In this document: positions 12,479-24,437 of the stretch, piece after piece
Layout of the letters: each line of letters begins with the position of its first letter
Position numbering within the stretch: position 1 is the first letter of the stretch
Translations under genes and position numbers: made by a program
Notes under the pieces: generated by a model
Database searches by the model: none
Seen by the model: only the letters and a program-made list of their open reading frames with translations
What the model was told of the DNA's origin: nothing
NCBI RefSeq assembly: GCF_933775445.1
Contig: NC_065877.1
Coordinates: forward strand, 12,028,001-12,092,000
Reading direction: 5' to 3'
DNA length: 64,000 bases
Origin: Argentina anserina
Taxonomy: Eukaryota; Streptophyta; Magnoliopsida; Rosales; Rosaceae

Positions 12479-13500
12479 ATGGGTTCTGGACATGAAGCGG
12501 AGGGTTCTCAGCTCCTTGATGTTCCGACCTTTGAAGTATCTGTCAAAGGTTCTGACAGCGGTTCATTTGGGGGCGCCAAACTCAACGGAACCAATTTCCG
12601 TAAATGGAAACGACTTATGGCTGCTCATCTTCGAGGCATGCACAAGATGGGCCATGTCACCGGCGTCACTAAGGCTCCTAGTCCTGAGGATATTGTTGCC
12701 TACAATAAATGGGACGACGATGATGGTCTTGTCATGTTCGTCTTGTGGAAAGCTATAAATGATGAGATAGTTGATCTGGTGGAAGCATGTGCCACTGCAC
12801 AGGCAATATGGGAGACACTAGCCGACTTATTTACTAATGACTCTGATTTCATACAGGTTCATGAATTAATGTGCACAGCCTTGGCAATACACCAGGATGG
12901 GCAACCGGTGACGCACTATTTCACCAAACTAAAGAATATTTGGGCTGAGATTGATATGAAACATCCTTGCATGATCAAAAATTAAGAGGATATTGTTTGG
13001 TACCACAAAGAGAATGAGCTTGAACGAGTTCACCATTTCCTAAAAGGCTTGATGCAAAGCATACCAGTGCAAAAGGCGAATTGCTCCGAATGACCGAACC
13101 ACCTAGCCTTCTCACCGCTTTCACCTATATCCGAAAGGATGAGTCTCAGCAGGAGAGTATTCTTCAAGCACCAGCTGTCATTTCCAGTCTCACTATTCAT
13201 GCTCGTTCTCCGGCACCACCCCTTCCACCAGCAACTTCTGCTCCCCTTCACCGACAAGGACCACCACCAGGCTTCGGAAATCAGCCTCGACCTCCTTGCT
13301 CTTATTGCCATGATTCTAACCATGCTCGTGCGACCTTTTGGAAATTATATCCACACCTTAGGCCTAAGAGGCCTCATTATCGTCCCCAGGCGAAAGCAAC
13401 TCTTCAATTAGTTCTGGAACTCGATATCTATGGTGTGGTTGGGCATGAACATCATACTGCTGGAGAAGCACCTACAGTCTCCATCGTTGGCCGCGGTCAA
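12479..13500 (+). pseudogene. copia gag (UBN2-type), broken
   Basis: The frame starts MGSGHEAEGS at 12479 and contains the copia gag signature LNGTNFRKWKR near residue 40, followed by the helical UBN2 region to residue 168. An in-frame stop at 12983 interrupts it, but the coding sense continues directly after the stop (EDIVWYHKENELERVHHFLKGL-like sequence in two pieces). A shift near 13080 then leads into LLTAFTYIRKDES. The zinc knuckle is CSYCHDSNHARATF: the last cysteine of the C-x2-C-x4-H-x4-C pattern is replaced by phenylalanine. At least one stop, one frameshift and one lost metal ligand make this a pseudogene. Confidence 0.88.
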
Positions 13501-15728
13501 ATTGGTATGGCTTTTAATATTTCTCACTCTGTTAGTTTTGATACATGGATTATTGATTCTGGTGCATCTGATCATATGACTTATGACAAATCTTATTTCA
13601 CCGTATTGTCCCATCCACCCGTACCCTATGTTACTAATGCTAATGGTGAGGCATTTCTCGTGTTAGGGACAGGGTCCGTTCGTATTACTCCCACCATAGA
13701 GCTTCACAATGTCCTCTATGTACCTGCTTTATCTCGTCATTTGATATCTGTTCCCTAATTGAACGCTTATGCTCAGTGCTCTGTGACCTTTTTTCCTATG
13801 TATGTGATATTTCAGGATCTTCTCATCGGACGGGCAATTGGTCGGGGGTATCTGAGGGGCCGGTTGTTTCATCTGGATCTGACATACGCAAGGGAAAAAC
13901 CAGGGGGACAGTCTCGGACCGCTTTACTCTCCACTTCTGACAAGCTAAGTGAAGTTTGGTTATGGCATCGTCGCTTAGGGCATTCATCTTTTAGTGTTAT
14001 GAAAAAATCCATGCCTACTTTATTTATTAGTGTGGACGAGTCTTGTTTATGTTATGAGACATGTGTTTTGGGCAAGAGTCATCGATCTACCTATTCTCCT
14101 AGTACTTCTACTAAAAGTTTTCTTCCTTTTGAATTAATTCATTTTGATGTTTGGGGACCCTCTAAAGAGTCTACTATTCAGGAATGCGATATTTTGTGTC
14201 ATTTATTGATGATTGCACACGTCTTTCATGGATTGTTCTTCTTAAAAATAAAGATGAGATTTTTCCAGTCTTTCGTACCTTCCATACCTCTGTCCAAACA
14301 CAATATAATGCTACCATTCCAGTTCTTCGTTCTGATAATGGGGGGGGGGGGAATATGTGAATCATGTCTTTCAGGAGTTCTTTAACGCACACGGGATTGT
14401 TCATCAAACAACGTGTCCTTACACACCTGAGCAAAATGGGGTTTCTGAAAGGAAAAATCGTCATTTACTTGATATGGCTCGGTGTATTCTTTTTAGTGCC
14501 CACATGCCTAAATATCTTTGGGATGATGTTGTCATTACTTCCGCCCACCTTATTAATCGTCTTCCATCTCGTGTTCTTCAAGGGAAAGTTCCCTATGAGG
14601 TGTTTGCATCTCATGTCAAATTATCCTCTTTTCATAATCTTCCTGCCCATGTTTTCAGTTGTGTTGCTTTTGTTCATCTTCCGCAACATCAGCGTTCTAA
14701 GTTAGATGCCCGGGCAGTTAAATGTGTGTTTGTTGGGTACGGAGGCCATCAAAAAGGGTACCGGTACTACCATCCCCCTACTCGGAAGTACTATGTCACT
14801 ATGGATGTTACCTTTTTTAGGACATGAGTTATTTTTCCTCTTCTGATACTGCTCTTCAGGGGGAGAATTCTTATTTTGAAGAGCTGTATCATGGAGAGGG
14901 GTAGACAAGTGAGCCAGTCGATTTGGTAACAAGTTCTGTTGAGATTACCAAGGTGTCAGCCACACAGGCACCACCGGAGGTCGTCACTCAAGAGATTCAG
15001 GCACCAGAAGCTGACAACACAACTGCCCCTCATGTCTCCCGTACTACTATTTATACCCCTGACCAATGCTCTCCTGGTACAGAAGATCACTCATATGAGG
15101 TTAGTCATTCTATTCGGGCTAATAGTAGACAATATGTTTTGCCAAATAGGTCTACTCGAGGTCAACCAACAAAAAATACGAACCTACCCTTCAGACTAAA
15201 GCCAAGTATCCGGTGGCCAATTTTATATCTACCAAAAGATTATCTAAGTCATATGAGTCATTTGTGAATCAAATATCTACTGTATCAGTACCTAACAAAG
15301 TGCAGGATGCATTGGCAGATCCAAAATGGAGGAAAGCAATGGAGGAAGAGATTGAAGCATTACAAAAGAACAATACTTGGGAACTTGTACCTCCACCATA
15401 TGGCAAGAAGATTGTAGGATGTCGATGGGTGTTTACAGTGAAGCATAATCCAGATGGGTCAGTAAGCCGGTATAAAGCACGCCTAGTAGCAAAAGGGTTC
15501 ACCCAGACATATGGCATAGACTATGATGAGACATTTGCACCTGTTGCAAAGATAAACACTATCCGGGTATTGCTCTCTATCGTTGCTAACTTGAACTGGC
15601 CACTTAGGCAGTTTGATGTTAAGAATGCATTCCTTCATGGAGAACTAACAGAGGAAGTATACATGGATCTTCCACTTGGATATGTGGCAACTTCTCCAAG
15701 TAACTCCGTATGCAGATTGAGAAAGTCT
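13501..15728 (+). pseudogene. copia protease, integrase and first half of reverse transcriptase, broken
   Basis: In order: the protease active site DSGASDHMT (about 13555), the GAG-pre-integrase end LYVPALSRHLISV, the integrase HHCC region with LWHRRLGH and CVLGKSHR, and the integrase core around FDVWGPSK. A frame break follows, then integrase resumes with YTPEQNGVSERKNR. The break falls at the conserved SDNGGEY motif, where 12 G residues run from 14340 to 14351. A stop after the integrase leads into a linker. Reverse transcriptase begins with [13 protein letters not shown] and has [22 protein letters not shown] and [12 protein letters not shown]. It stops abruptly after RLRKS, where another element is inserted. 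Confidence 0.9.
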
Positions 15729-17724
15729 TGATAGAGCGTTCGTTTAAAACGTCTATAAAATACCCTGAAAAACATCATCGTTAGTATAGAATAAGCAGGG
15801 ATCGTTCAGTCCGGGGAATCAAAAGGGCCTCAACACCTATCATGTTAGTGGGGGATTTGATTTGGATTCTAAAACTACAACTTAAAATAAATCCTAAATT
15901 ACTTATATACAATTGATCAACCATTCATCACATAACCAAAACACGAATTCTACTCAAGAAACATGTATGACACGCATAGAACAACATATAGGCAGCAAAT
16001 TATTTCGATTATATCTAAGTCCATTTCAATTCCAATTCTAATTAGAGTCCGAAGCGGTTCATCTAATCGTTAAGACTTCTTAGTTATTTAGAATCAACAA
16101 AGCGTTCAATCCTAAACATATGCTAAAGAGAGTTCAACACAACGAAGCGTACTAGTTAAACACAAAGTAGCATATAAGCACATTAAGTCGAATTGGAGAC
16201 ATGTAAGCAAGCATGGCGTCACTCATCTTGATTAAGCATGCAAATTCCTAAAACTATCACAAACCTAAACAAGTATCAATAATTGAAACACGAAGCGCAT
16301 ATTCAATCAAAGAACACTTTGGTGAATTAAATCGCAACCCTAGGAGAACCATGACCTTGGCTTCCTCAAGCATTGATTTAGATGTACAAGTTCAAGAAAC
16401 AAATCGAAATAAAACCTAAATACAATTCGGAAACCTACTGCCCATAATCATCTAGCACGTCAAACATACATATTTCAATGAATTCATACAATCAAAACAT
16501 AAAACCAAAGAAGTCTGAATTTATGTTCTTCATATATAAAACCGAAAATCACATCCAAGAATTCATACAATGAAATCGAAAATTGCAGAAAACCAAAAGA
16601 AAAATTACAAGACATGGATGAATCACACTTTAGAAACCTTCTAGGATTCGGCAAGAATGGATTCGATTTGGGAGAGGAGGAAGATGAGCACGGCTTGGTG
16701 GTGATGGATGAAGGTTTTTGGCTTGAATTTTCTGGATGAATTTTGGCAGAATTTCGGCTGTGTTTATGAGAGAATGGAGATGGATTTTCTGAAGGGAGGC
16801 CGAGCTATATATAGAGGAAGGAGGAGAGGAGGGGCTGCTAAGGTTTAGGATGGGCTGATCCATGTATGCACGGTTGGGATTCTTCTTTTTAATGAGATCG
16901 AATGGCTGCCCTTGCATCTTGGATTAATTCAGCTCTTATCCCCTTGTTTATCTCATGTATAGCACGGCCCAAACTCCTTGTATTTTGTTGAATGATAGGC
17001 ACGGCTGAACTCCTCTTCCTCTTGTGTAACTCGGATTTGAACTCCTTCTTTATCTCTTCGAATTATCTCTTTGAATTCTGAAATTAACCTCCTTGAATTT
17101 TGAATGAATGGCTCGGCATAGGACTCCTATCTTGCACGGCTGAACTCATATTTAATTTCCTTGAATTATCTCTTCAATCTGAAAATAAGAAAAGAAAATC
17201 AATAGTAAGAGATAATGTATTTCGAAAATCATGTCCTAATCTAGACATTAGTTGTCTTAAAAAGACATATGTAATAGATGAGCTCAACTAGATTAGGAAA
17301 GTTTCTAATTTGCAAAAGGGAAACTTACTAGAGTAAGTAAGTTACTAGAACAGGAAAGTTCATTTAGGAAAGTTTCGTAATAAGAGTTTGAGTTCAAGTA
17401 GGACTTTCCAAAATGGTACGTTTCCTAGTCTAACAAGGATTCCTAATGCAAACATGACTCTCAAGATATCGCCAATGCGACCAAAACGTAGAAAGATGAA
17501 GACTCCTAATTCAACTAGGTTTCCTAGTCCTATAAGGATTCCTACTCAAACTAGGACTCTAGACCAATTCTTCGTTTTTAACTCGTTTAAGCACAAAAAC
17601 ACACCCATAACCATCCAAGACTCCTATTGTGACTCAATGACTCGATATTGCAACAATAATGGTTAAGCAAAGTACAAATGGAGGTAAAAACATATTAAGA
17701 ATGTAGCACAAAGTGCTCCTATCA
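15729..17724 (-). mobile_element. Solo-LTR-like insertion inside the copia reverse transcriptase
   Basis: The insertion begins TGATAG and ends CTATCA. It is flanked by a perfect 5-bp direct repeat AGTCT (15724-15728 and 17725-17729). Removing it with one copy of the repeat rejoins the reverse transcriptase in frame (RLRKS then LYGLKQSPRAW). TG...CA ends with a 5-bp duplication are the hallmark of an LTR. There is no gag or pol inside 1996 bp, so a solo LTR or a very reduced LTR element fits best. Orientation is a guess: the end sequence TGATAGGAGCAC on the minus strand looks like an LTR start. A minus-strand frame (16630-16917) shows no known domain. Confidence 0.75.
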
Positions 17725-18760
17725 AGTCTTTGTATGGTCTTAAACAGTCACCTCGTGCTTGGTTTGGAAGATTCTCACAATTCATGAGGAAAATTGGCTA
17801 CATGCAGAGTAATTCAGACCACATATTATTTCTCAAACACCAACAAGGGAAGGTAACAACCCTAATCATATATGTTGATGATATGGTAGTTACTGGTAAT
17901 GATACTATTGAGGTGGACAGATTACAAAAGCAGCTAGCCACAGAGTTTGAGATGAAGGACCTAGGTACACTCAAGTACTTCTTGGGCATTGAGGTAGCCC
18001 GGGGAAGTGATGGTATCTATCTGTGTCAGAGGAAGTACATCATTGATCTACTAACGGAGACAGGTATGTTAGATTGCACTCCAATTGATACTCCTATTGA
18101 CAGAACCATCGGTTAGCAGAGTACCCAGATCAAGTGCCCACTGACAAAACTCGTTATCAGAGGCTAGTTGGACGCCTGATTTATTTGTCACATACCAGGC
18201 CAGATGTTGCGTATGCAGTAAGTGTAGTGAGTCAGTTCATGCATAATCCGAGTGTGGATCATATGGATGTTGTTGTGAGGATTTTGAGATACTTGAAGTT
18301 AGCTCCAGGGAGAGGAGTAATGTTTTCTAATCACAACAATATCCTTGAGATTTGTGGCTTCACAGATGCAGACTGAGCTGGAAATATTACTGATCGAAGG
18401 TCCACATCAGGGTATTTTACCTTTGTTGGAGGCAATCTTGTTATGTGGAGGAGTAAGAAACAAAATGTGGTAGCTCGATCTAGTGCTGAAGCAGAATACA
18501 GAGGTATGGGTCAAGGAGTGTGCGAATTATTATGGCTTAGAAATTTGCTACAAGACTTGGGTATTAAGCCCAAATGTGCTATGCAACTGTACTATGACAA
18601 CAAGACAGCTATTGATATTTCACATAATCATGTGCAACATGATCGTACAAAACATGTGGAGGTTGATCGTCATTTTATAAAAGAGAAGCTAGACGCAAAG
18701 ATCATTAGTTTTCATTTTGTTTTCACAGAAGAGTAACTTGCCGATATGCTCACAAAATGA
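17725..18760 (+). pseudogene. copia reverse transcriptase second half and RNase H, broken
   Basis: Coding sense resumes with LYGLKQSPRAWFGRF and carries the catalytic YVDDMVVTG motif of reverse transcriptase and YFLGIEVARG. A stop at 18114 breaks the frame, which restarts shortly after with RYQRLVGRLIYLSHTRPDV. The RNase H start FTDAD is followed by TGA where the family has a tryptophan codon, a single-base nonsense change. RNase H continues to SSAEAEYRGM and HVEVDRHFIKEK, and ends in another stop where LADMLTK would follow. Confidence 0.9.
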
Positions 18761-18823
18761 GTGTCAAAAGGTCTTTTATGATTCACGTAGCAAGTTGGGC
18801 ATGATTAATATGTATGCACCAGC

Positions 18824-18834
18824 TTGAGGGGGAA
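18824..18834 (+). other. Polypurine tract of the copia element
   Basis: TTGAGGGGGAA lies immediately left of the 3' LTR, where plus-strand DNA synthesis is primed in LTR retrotransposons. Confidence 0.8.
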
Positions 18835-18937
18835 TGTTGGCGGAGTGAATCACGGATAGATTAATTGGTAGATTAGTATATATATAGGTTGATACGTGTA
18901 TGAATAATCATCAAGTAATATAACTAAGTTATTCCAG

Positions 18938-18938
<1 letters not shown>
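18835..18938 (+). repeat. 3' LTR of the copia element
   Basis: It starts TGTTGGCGG and ends TTCCAGT. It matches the 5' LTR apart from two substitutions and the shorter left end. Confidence 0.9.
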
Positions 18939-19006
<68 letters not shown>

Positions 19007-19016
19007 TGTGTGTGTG
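18939..19016. repeat. GA microsatellite with short GT tail
   Basis: About 32 GA units followed by several GT units. It abuts the right end of the copia element, so the element inserted at, or next to, this tract. Confidence 0.97.
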
Positions 19017-21027
19017 GTGACCGGATCAAAATCATACAGACTTGTAGTACGTGATTATTTCTGTGTTGTTATGATGATATTTACTTGCTTTTATCTCGAA
19101 ATGTTTGATCTTAATTGGATTCACAAATTAACAACATCATCTTGGCTACAAGCACCGTACGGAGCAGTTGCACTTCAGCAGAAATATATAAATTGACATC
19201 ATGGCTAGAGGAAATTGCAGATTTTGTTTACACTTGGATGGATTTTAAAAACTATATACTGTATGATTAGAATAAAAGAAGAATGACACAACTGATATTC
19301 AGGGTATGAACTTGAAACTACATGAAGCATATAGACCGAGAACAACATCTGGCTGGAACTGAAAGGTGTAAGCAACATTCATTTAATTAATTGGTGTAAT
19401 CTATATGCATGAGAATAAATAAGTCACGCTGTAAGATTAAATAACTAGCGTGAATCAGAAGATAATAAATAAGTCTCTGTAATTTTGTAGTATTTATTGA
19501 CGGTCTAACGTATACATGATTGAAAAGAGTCCAAATTTTCGAAGCAAAAATAATTAGTGTCTTATAGTTGTTTACTAATGTTGAAGCAGAGTACAGAGAA
19601 ATGACTCTCAAAAGCACACATTGTAGATTAACCGTTGATAATGTTCCAACTTGCGTCTCAGATATTGTACCAAATTAAAAGGGCGGCCATAAACTTTGTT
19701 GACAGCCTTGTTGGGTTCTTGGGTTACAAAAGGACCAATTATTAGAACTCACAATTCCTAAAGTTACTTAAACACCTAAATGTCTCTACAAAGCAAATAT
19801 TATAGCTTAGGGGCATCTATGTCTTGAACTAGGGCCAATGGGGACTAAATATACATTCATCTGATCATGTCATTACCACTTTTTCGCATCCTCATGGTTG
19901 GCCACTAATCCCCACTATGGCTGTGAGTCTCACATTTGATTCTCCAAATCAAAAGTTTGCATTTTATTGGTCTGGAAAGAACCTGAGGCAATCTCCAAAT
20001 CATATATATTTGTAAATGTCATCTCCAGTTACAAGCGGTTTAATTTTTTGTTTAACGAAAGTCAATGAATGTACATATATATGATCTCTTTTATATACCC
20101 TAAACCTAAAATGAAGAGTTAGCTAGATAAATTTTGTCATGCCTTCTTCCTTTGTATAGTTGGTTCATGTATTTTGAACAGATTGATTTTAACTTATTTC
20201 TAAACTCTAAATCCAAATCCTAAACCATAAACACAAAGTATGCCCCAAATGAGCTAAGCCGTTTCAGATATATTACATTCCCGGTAATTCATGTTCCTCC
20301 TCTAAACAGCATTGAAATCTGTAATTAAAGGAGCATGGAAAGGGGTGGTTTTCATCCCACTCCCTTTTAATTATATTTTGATCAGACTCGAGCAAAATAT
20401 AGGTAACATTCCCGTATTATCACCATGTATATATATGAAATTAAATCGAAACTTACTTTATTTTAAGTATTTTAATACCACTGATAAATTAGTCCTTCCT
20501 TCATACTTTGCAGACTCATGCAACTCCATCAACGGCACCGCGCATATTCAGGCAACTCCAAAGATGGTGTATTACACCAACACGCAAATTTTTGAGTTCA
20601 TTCGTCAATTGTAATTGAATGCCATACTCCCACACACAGTCGCACTCCAACAAGTTCATAATGCAATTCATAAATGTAGCTGACAATGGCAAATATGGAA
20701 GCTTGTCGAGTTTGAAGGGCTAGTCAATTATATGAAGGAATCTTGTCATTTAAGTGCTACAAAAAAAAATGATGGGCCTCCATTAAAGACCCAAGCAGCA
20801 GACTATGAATGCATCCAACTTGGCTTCTTTAAATCCTTGCAATTAAATTTCCTTGTTTCCTGCGATTTACATCCTAAGGAAAATGCCAAGTAAAATCGTA
20901 ATAAGATCAAACTTCATCTTCATCCCCATCTCTCGTTTGCTTCTTTATCTGATAGTGGGGAACATTTTTCTCGGTTTCTCCTTTCTGTGGACCAAACAAA
21001 GAGCAAAGGAAAGAAGGATATTTCTGC
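19017..21027. other. Intergenic region, nothing recognised
   Basis: AT-rich DNA with only short open frames (for example 20312-20614 plus) that show no motif. No terminal repeats or structural RNA were recognised. Confidence 0.5.
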
Positions 21028-21035
21028 CTTTTAAC

Positions 21036-22066
21036 TAAAGATTAAAATATCTATAATTTATTTGATATTTTTGTGAAAATTTTCATTTTTCAGTATATGG
21101 ATATATATGTTACATTTTTCAATATATTCGGAAATTTTCGAAATTTTCTGATATTTTCATAATATCGACACGTGTCAAACCAACTTTAAAAAAAATAAAA
21201 AAATTATTGGTTAGGAGAATTGAAACTTTGATCTATCATTTTGTAAACACAAATTATAGTCAACTCTAATATACAAACTTATTATTATATATGACTCTTT
21301 TTATTATATATTGCATTTCATGTCTCAACATTCACCTAAAATTGAAATAAAACCGAACTAGTTATTGAGGGAAATCGAACCCTTTTGGTCTAGGAGGAAG
21401 CAATGATAGACCTTACTCTTATGAGGAAAATTCAACATATCTTATTCACCATATTTATTCTCTAATGAGATGTAATCAAGTGAAACATATTGACACAATC
21501 TGAAGCACAATCTTCACAAAGCTATGGTTATGGTCAAAGTCGAGAAATGTTTGATCCGAACGTGAACTACTAGTATCACAACCCACAATCAATCATCCAC
21601 AACCCATATGGTTGGCATATAAGTTAGTATATGCAAAATTGTAAAGGGACAATATCATTTAATGACTATTATTCACAATATACTCAAGGACATGATGAAG
21701 ATAGTGAAAATTGTGTATCTCATAGATCTTGTATGTGGTTCTAAACCACTCATGTAATTTCATGTTTAATGTATCATATGTAAATAAGGCGTGATGACCT
21801 AACATCCATTTAAGTAATAATGCTCGACGATTATTTCACCTCATATTACTATAACTCACTATAAACTAATAGTTATATAATAATTTCTTATGACATATTC
21901 TAGATAATTGATCAAATAAATATTTCTCAAAGTTTTATTTAAAAATTTCATGTTTTTATATAAATTTCCATCAATTTACTTAATTATTTTTTTAAATCGA
22001 ATTTATCCGAAATTTCCAATTTTCAGATCCTCGATATTTTCGTTCTCGCCGAAATTTTAGTCCTTA
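21036..22066. mobile_element. hAT-like non-autonomous element, ATATTTCG family, copy 1
   Basis: Flanked by a perfect 8-bp direct repeat CTTTTAAC (21028-21035 and 22067-22074). The ends TAAAGATTAAAATATC and, read inward from the right, TAAGGACTAAAATTTC form an imperfect terminal inverted repeat. The subterminal DNA is rich in GAAATTTTCG and GATATTTTCG words. No transposase frame is present in 1031 bp. The ends resemble those at 33837-34499. Confidence 0.82.
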
Positions 22067-22747
22067 CTTTTAACACATAAAATCTAAGTTGGGTTTGCTC
22101 AGAAATTCAGAGGCATGAACTCTAATTGTCACTGCAAAGTGTAAAGGCATGAACAAGTAGGATCCTTGTGACTTTTGGTGAGTTGTGCGTGTTTCATTGT
22201 TGATTCAAATGTAGAGTGATCGTGGATTTTTATCATATTGGCTTATCTTTTATCAAAAGATGATTTTGATCTTGATGAATTGATTGTTTTTTTAGCACAT
22301 CTAATCTCTGTCAAAACTGTGTAGATATATGGTTTTGGCATGTATTCCAAAAAATAATTCTTTTTTTTTATGTAATCAATGTCGGTATTCTCAAATGTTT
22401 CTTAGGACCAAATACTAATCCGCGTTAAAATAAGTCATGTTAAATTTCTCCATAGCCACTAAGAATAAATTAAAATTTAAACTCCAGTTAGCGCCAGTGA
22501 ACTTGGGTATGAATCTGTAACGTGTGGTAATGGTTGTAGTTAGTGTTAAATAATTGAAGCAAGAGAGATATATAGAAACGGTTATGAGTAACCAAATTTG
22601 ATTTTGTTGGGTTTTTCTACCACTAAATACAAGCGGTAGAGATCGAGACTTTAGCTCCTAAGAAGACTAACAACTAAGAAAATCATGTGGACTAATGTTT
22701 ATTATGTGTGCATTCCTGGAGTGGATACATTAAATATTGGTTACGGG

Positions 22748-23285
22748 CAATGGTCTAAATATCGTTTTCAGTATTGTATCGGTCGAGAGGTAAAACGATA
22801 TATCGGAGATATATTAGGGATATATCAATTTTATTGGGGATATATCGGTTTTATCGGATTTGCTTATTTTTAATAAAATTATACTTCAATATGTACTAAA
22901 TAAACTAAAAAAACGGTACTGAGTAAACTAAAGAAAATAAATATTTGATTTTGTGACAATTAAAATACACGAACGACATCTAATAATAAAAATAGGTATT
23001 TAAGAATGATTATTTAGACTTGAAATTCATCATATATATTTAAAATATATATAAATTAAAAATATATATGAAAAAATAAAAAAAATAAAGTTTTTCAAAA
23101 AAAAGAAGAGGAAATAAATATTAAAAATTTAAAAAAATAATTAAAAAAATCAAAGTTTGACCGATATTTGACCGTTGACCATCATTTCTGCGTTGACCAA
23201 TAAATTTTGACCGATATGCTCTTATCGTATCGGATTCGAAATATCGGCAATATATCGGCCGATATATCAGATATTTCGAACACTG
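22748..23285. mobile_element. hAT-like MITE, ATATCGG-rich, copy 2
   Basis: Flanked by a perfect 8-bp direct repeat GTTACGGG (22740-22747 and 23286-23293). The ends CAATGGTCTAAATATC and, inward from the right, CAGTGTTCGAAATATC agree at about 12 of 16 positions. Inside are repeated GATATATCGG and GACCGATAT words in both orientations, including the palindrome-like ATATCGGCCGATAT near the right end. 538 bp, non-coding. Confidence 0.85.
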
Positions 23286-23506
23286 GTTACGGGACATTAA
23301 GGCTCTTGAAACCTACACAACGTTTAGCATGGCCTCAAGAGGAGACCGAGGTTATCGACCTATAACTCTTTAATTCTTAAGTTTGTGCTCGATTAATAAG
23401 TGGGATGGTTATAGATTAGAAGTGGATACCCTTCGACGGAATGTAGCTCCTCCCTATTAGTAGGTTGACACTTCAGATCCTTTTTCGTCCCTTTTGATGT
23501 GGGAGA

Positions 23507-24429
23507 TAGGAGTGGGCATAAAAGCTGAAATCTCAATCCTGTCCCGAAATTCATAGGGATGACTGGATGAGATAAGAGGGATATCTAAAAACGTATGTCC
23601 AGTCTCATTTCATTATAATGGAATGGGATGTGAGACGAATAATTTATATCCCGCTTCGTCCCGTCTCGTCCTGTCCCGCAATTAAATAACTTCTAATCTT
23701 AACAGTTGAATATCTCATTATCATCGTTGATTCACAATTCTTAAATTTGTGATAGTACAAGATGAAGAATTCAGAGATTATAGCCTCGGCATGTGTATGC
23801 CTCCATATACATGTACTACATTATCATATATGCATCAATGCTACTCACAAAAGCTCAAAAGTCAAAACAATTAAGGTAGTAGATACAAATGTCAAAACTC
23901 GCACGTACAACACGTCATTTTAAGGAAATATATAATATATCAAAACTTTGTATAAAGTTGAAGGGAAGTGGAGTGAATCAATTGATACATCGATCCTCAG
24001 TGTCACAGATTATCCTACTTGCTAGCTTGATATTTTAAAATTAAGGATACCTTATGGAATTTCTGGGTACGTACAGTAGTACTAGCTTGATATTTTGGAA
24101 ATGCATGGCACATTATGATTATGCTGAGACTCAATTTGATCAATACACAGTGTTCACAAGTTGTTGCAACTAATCAAACCAACAGCCACCGAAACAAATC
24201 AAACCAACAACATATATGCATCAGTAGCACTGAAACAAATCAACAGCATATATGCATCAGTAGCCACTGAAACAGATCAAACCAACAAACAGTAGCATCT
24301 ATGCATAAGAACTTAGGTATTCTAAAATTATGGGACAGTGGGATTAGACCCATCATGTCCCGATCCCGAGTGAGATATATTCTCAAAATTCTACTGTCCC
24401 ATCCCAATCATGTCTCGTGCCCAGTCCTA
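23507..24429. mobile_element. hAT-like non-autonomous element, TAGGRSTGGGCA termini
   Basis: The ends TAGGAGTGGGCA and, inward from the right, TAGGACTGGGCA match at 11 of 12 bases. The flanking 8-mers GTGGGAGA (23499-23506) and GTGAGAGA (24430-24437) differ at one base, which fits an older insertion. The subterminal regions are rich in GTCCCG and CGTCCCG words. A short tandem repeat of AAACAAATCAAACCAACA and CATATATGCATCAGTAGC words lies at about 24170-24305. No coding capacity. Confidence 0.85.
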
Positions 24430-24437
24430 GTGAGAGA

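Larger units (their letters stand above)
11609..18938 (+). mobile_element. Ty1/copia LTR retrotransposon, degenerate, with nested insertion
   Basis: A complete but dead copia element. Domain order is gag, protease, integrase, reverse transcriptase, RNase H, which defines Ty1/copia. It has short LTRs (127 and 104 bp), a primer-binding site directly after the 5' LTR, a polypurine tract directly before the 3' LTR, and a candidate 5-bp target duplication GGAGA (11604-11608 and 18939-18943). The right-hand GGAGA merges into a GA microsatellite, so this duplication is weaker evidence than usual. The coding region carries several stops and frameshifts and is split by a 1996-bp insertion. The very short LTRs suggest the Ale/Retrofit type of lineage, which is an inference. 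Confidence 0.93.

Noticed and set aside
16630..16917. 95-codon minus frame in the nested LTR-like insertion
   Set aside because: Low-complexity serine/proline composition, no gag or pol motif.
18850..19035. Minus frame with a Leu-Ser repeat
   Set aside because: Translation of the GA microsatellite and the 3' LTR.
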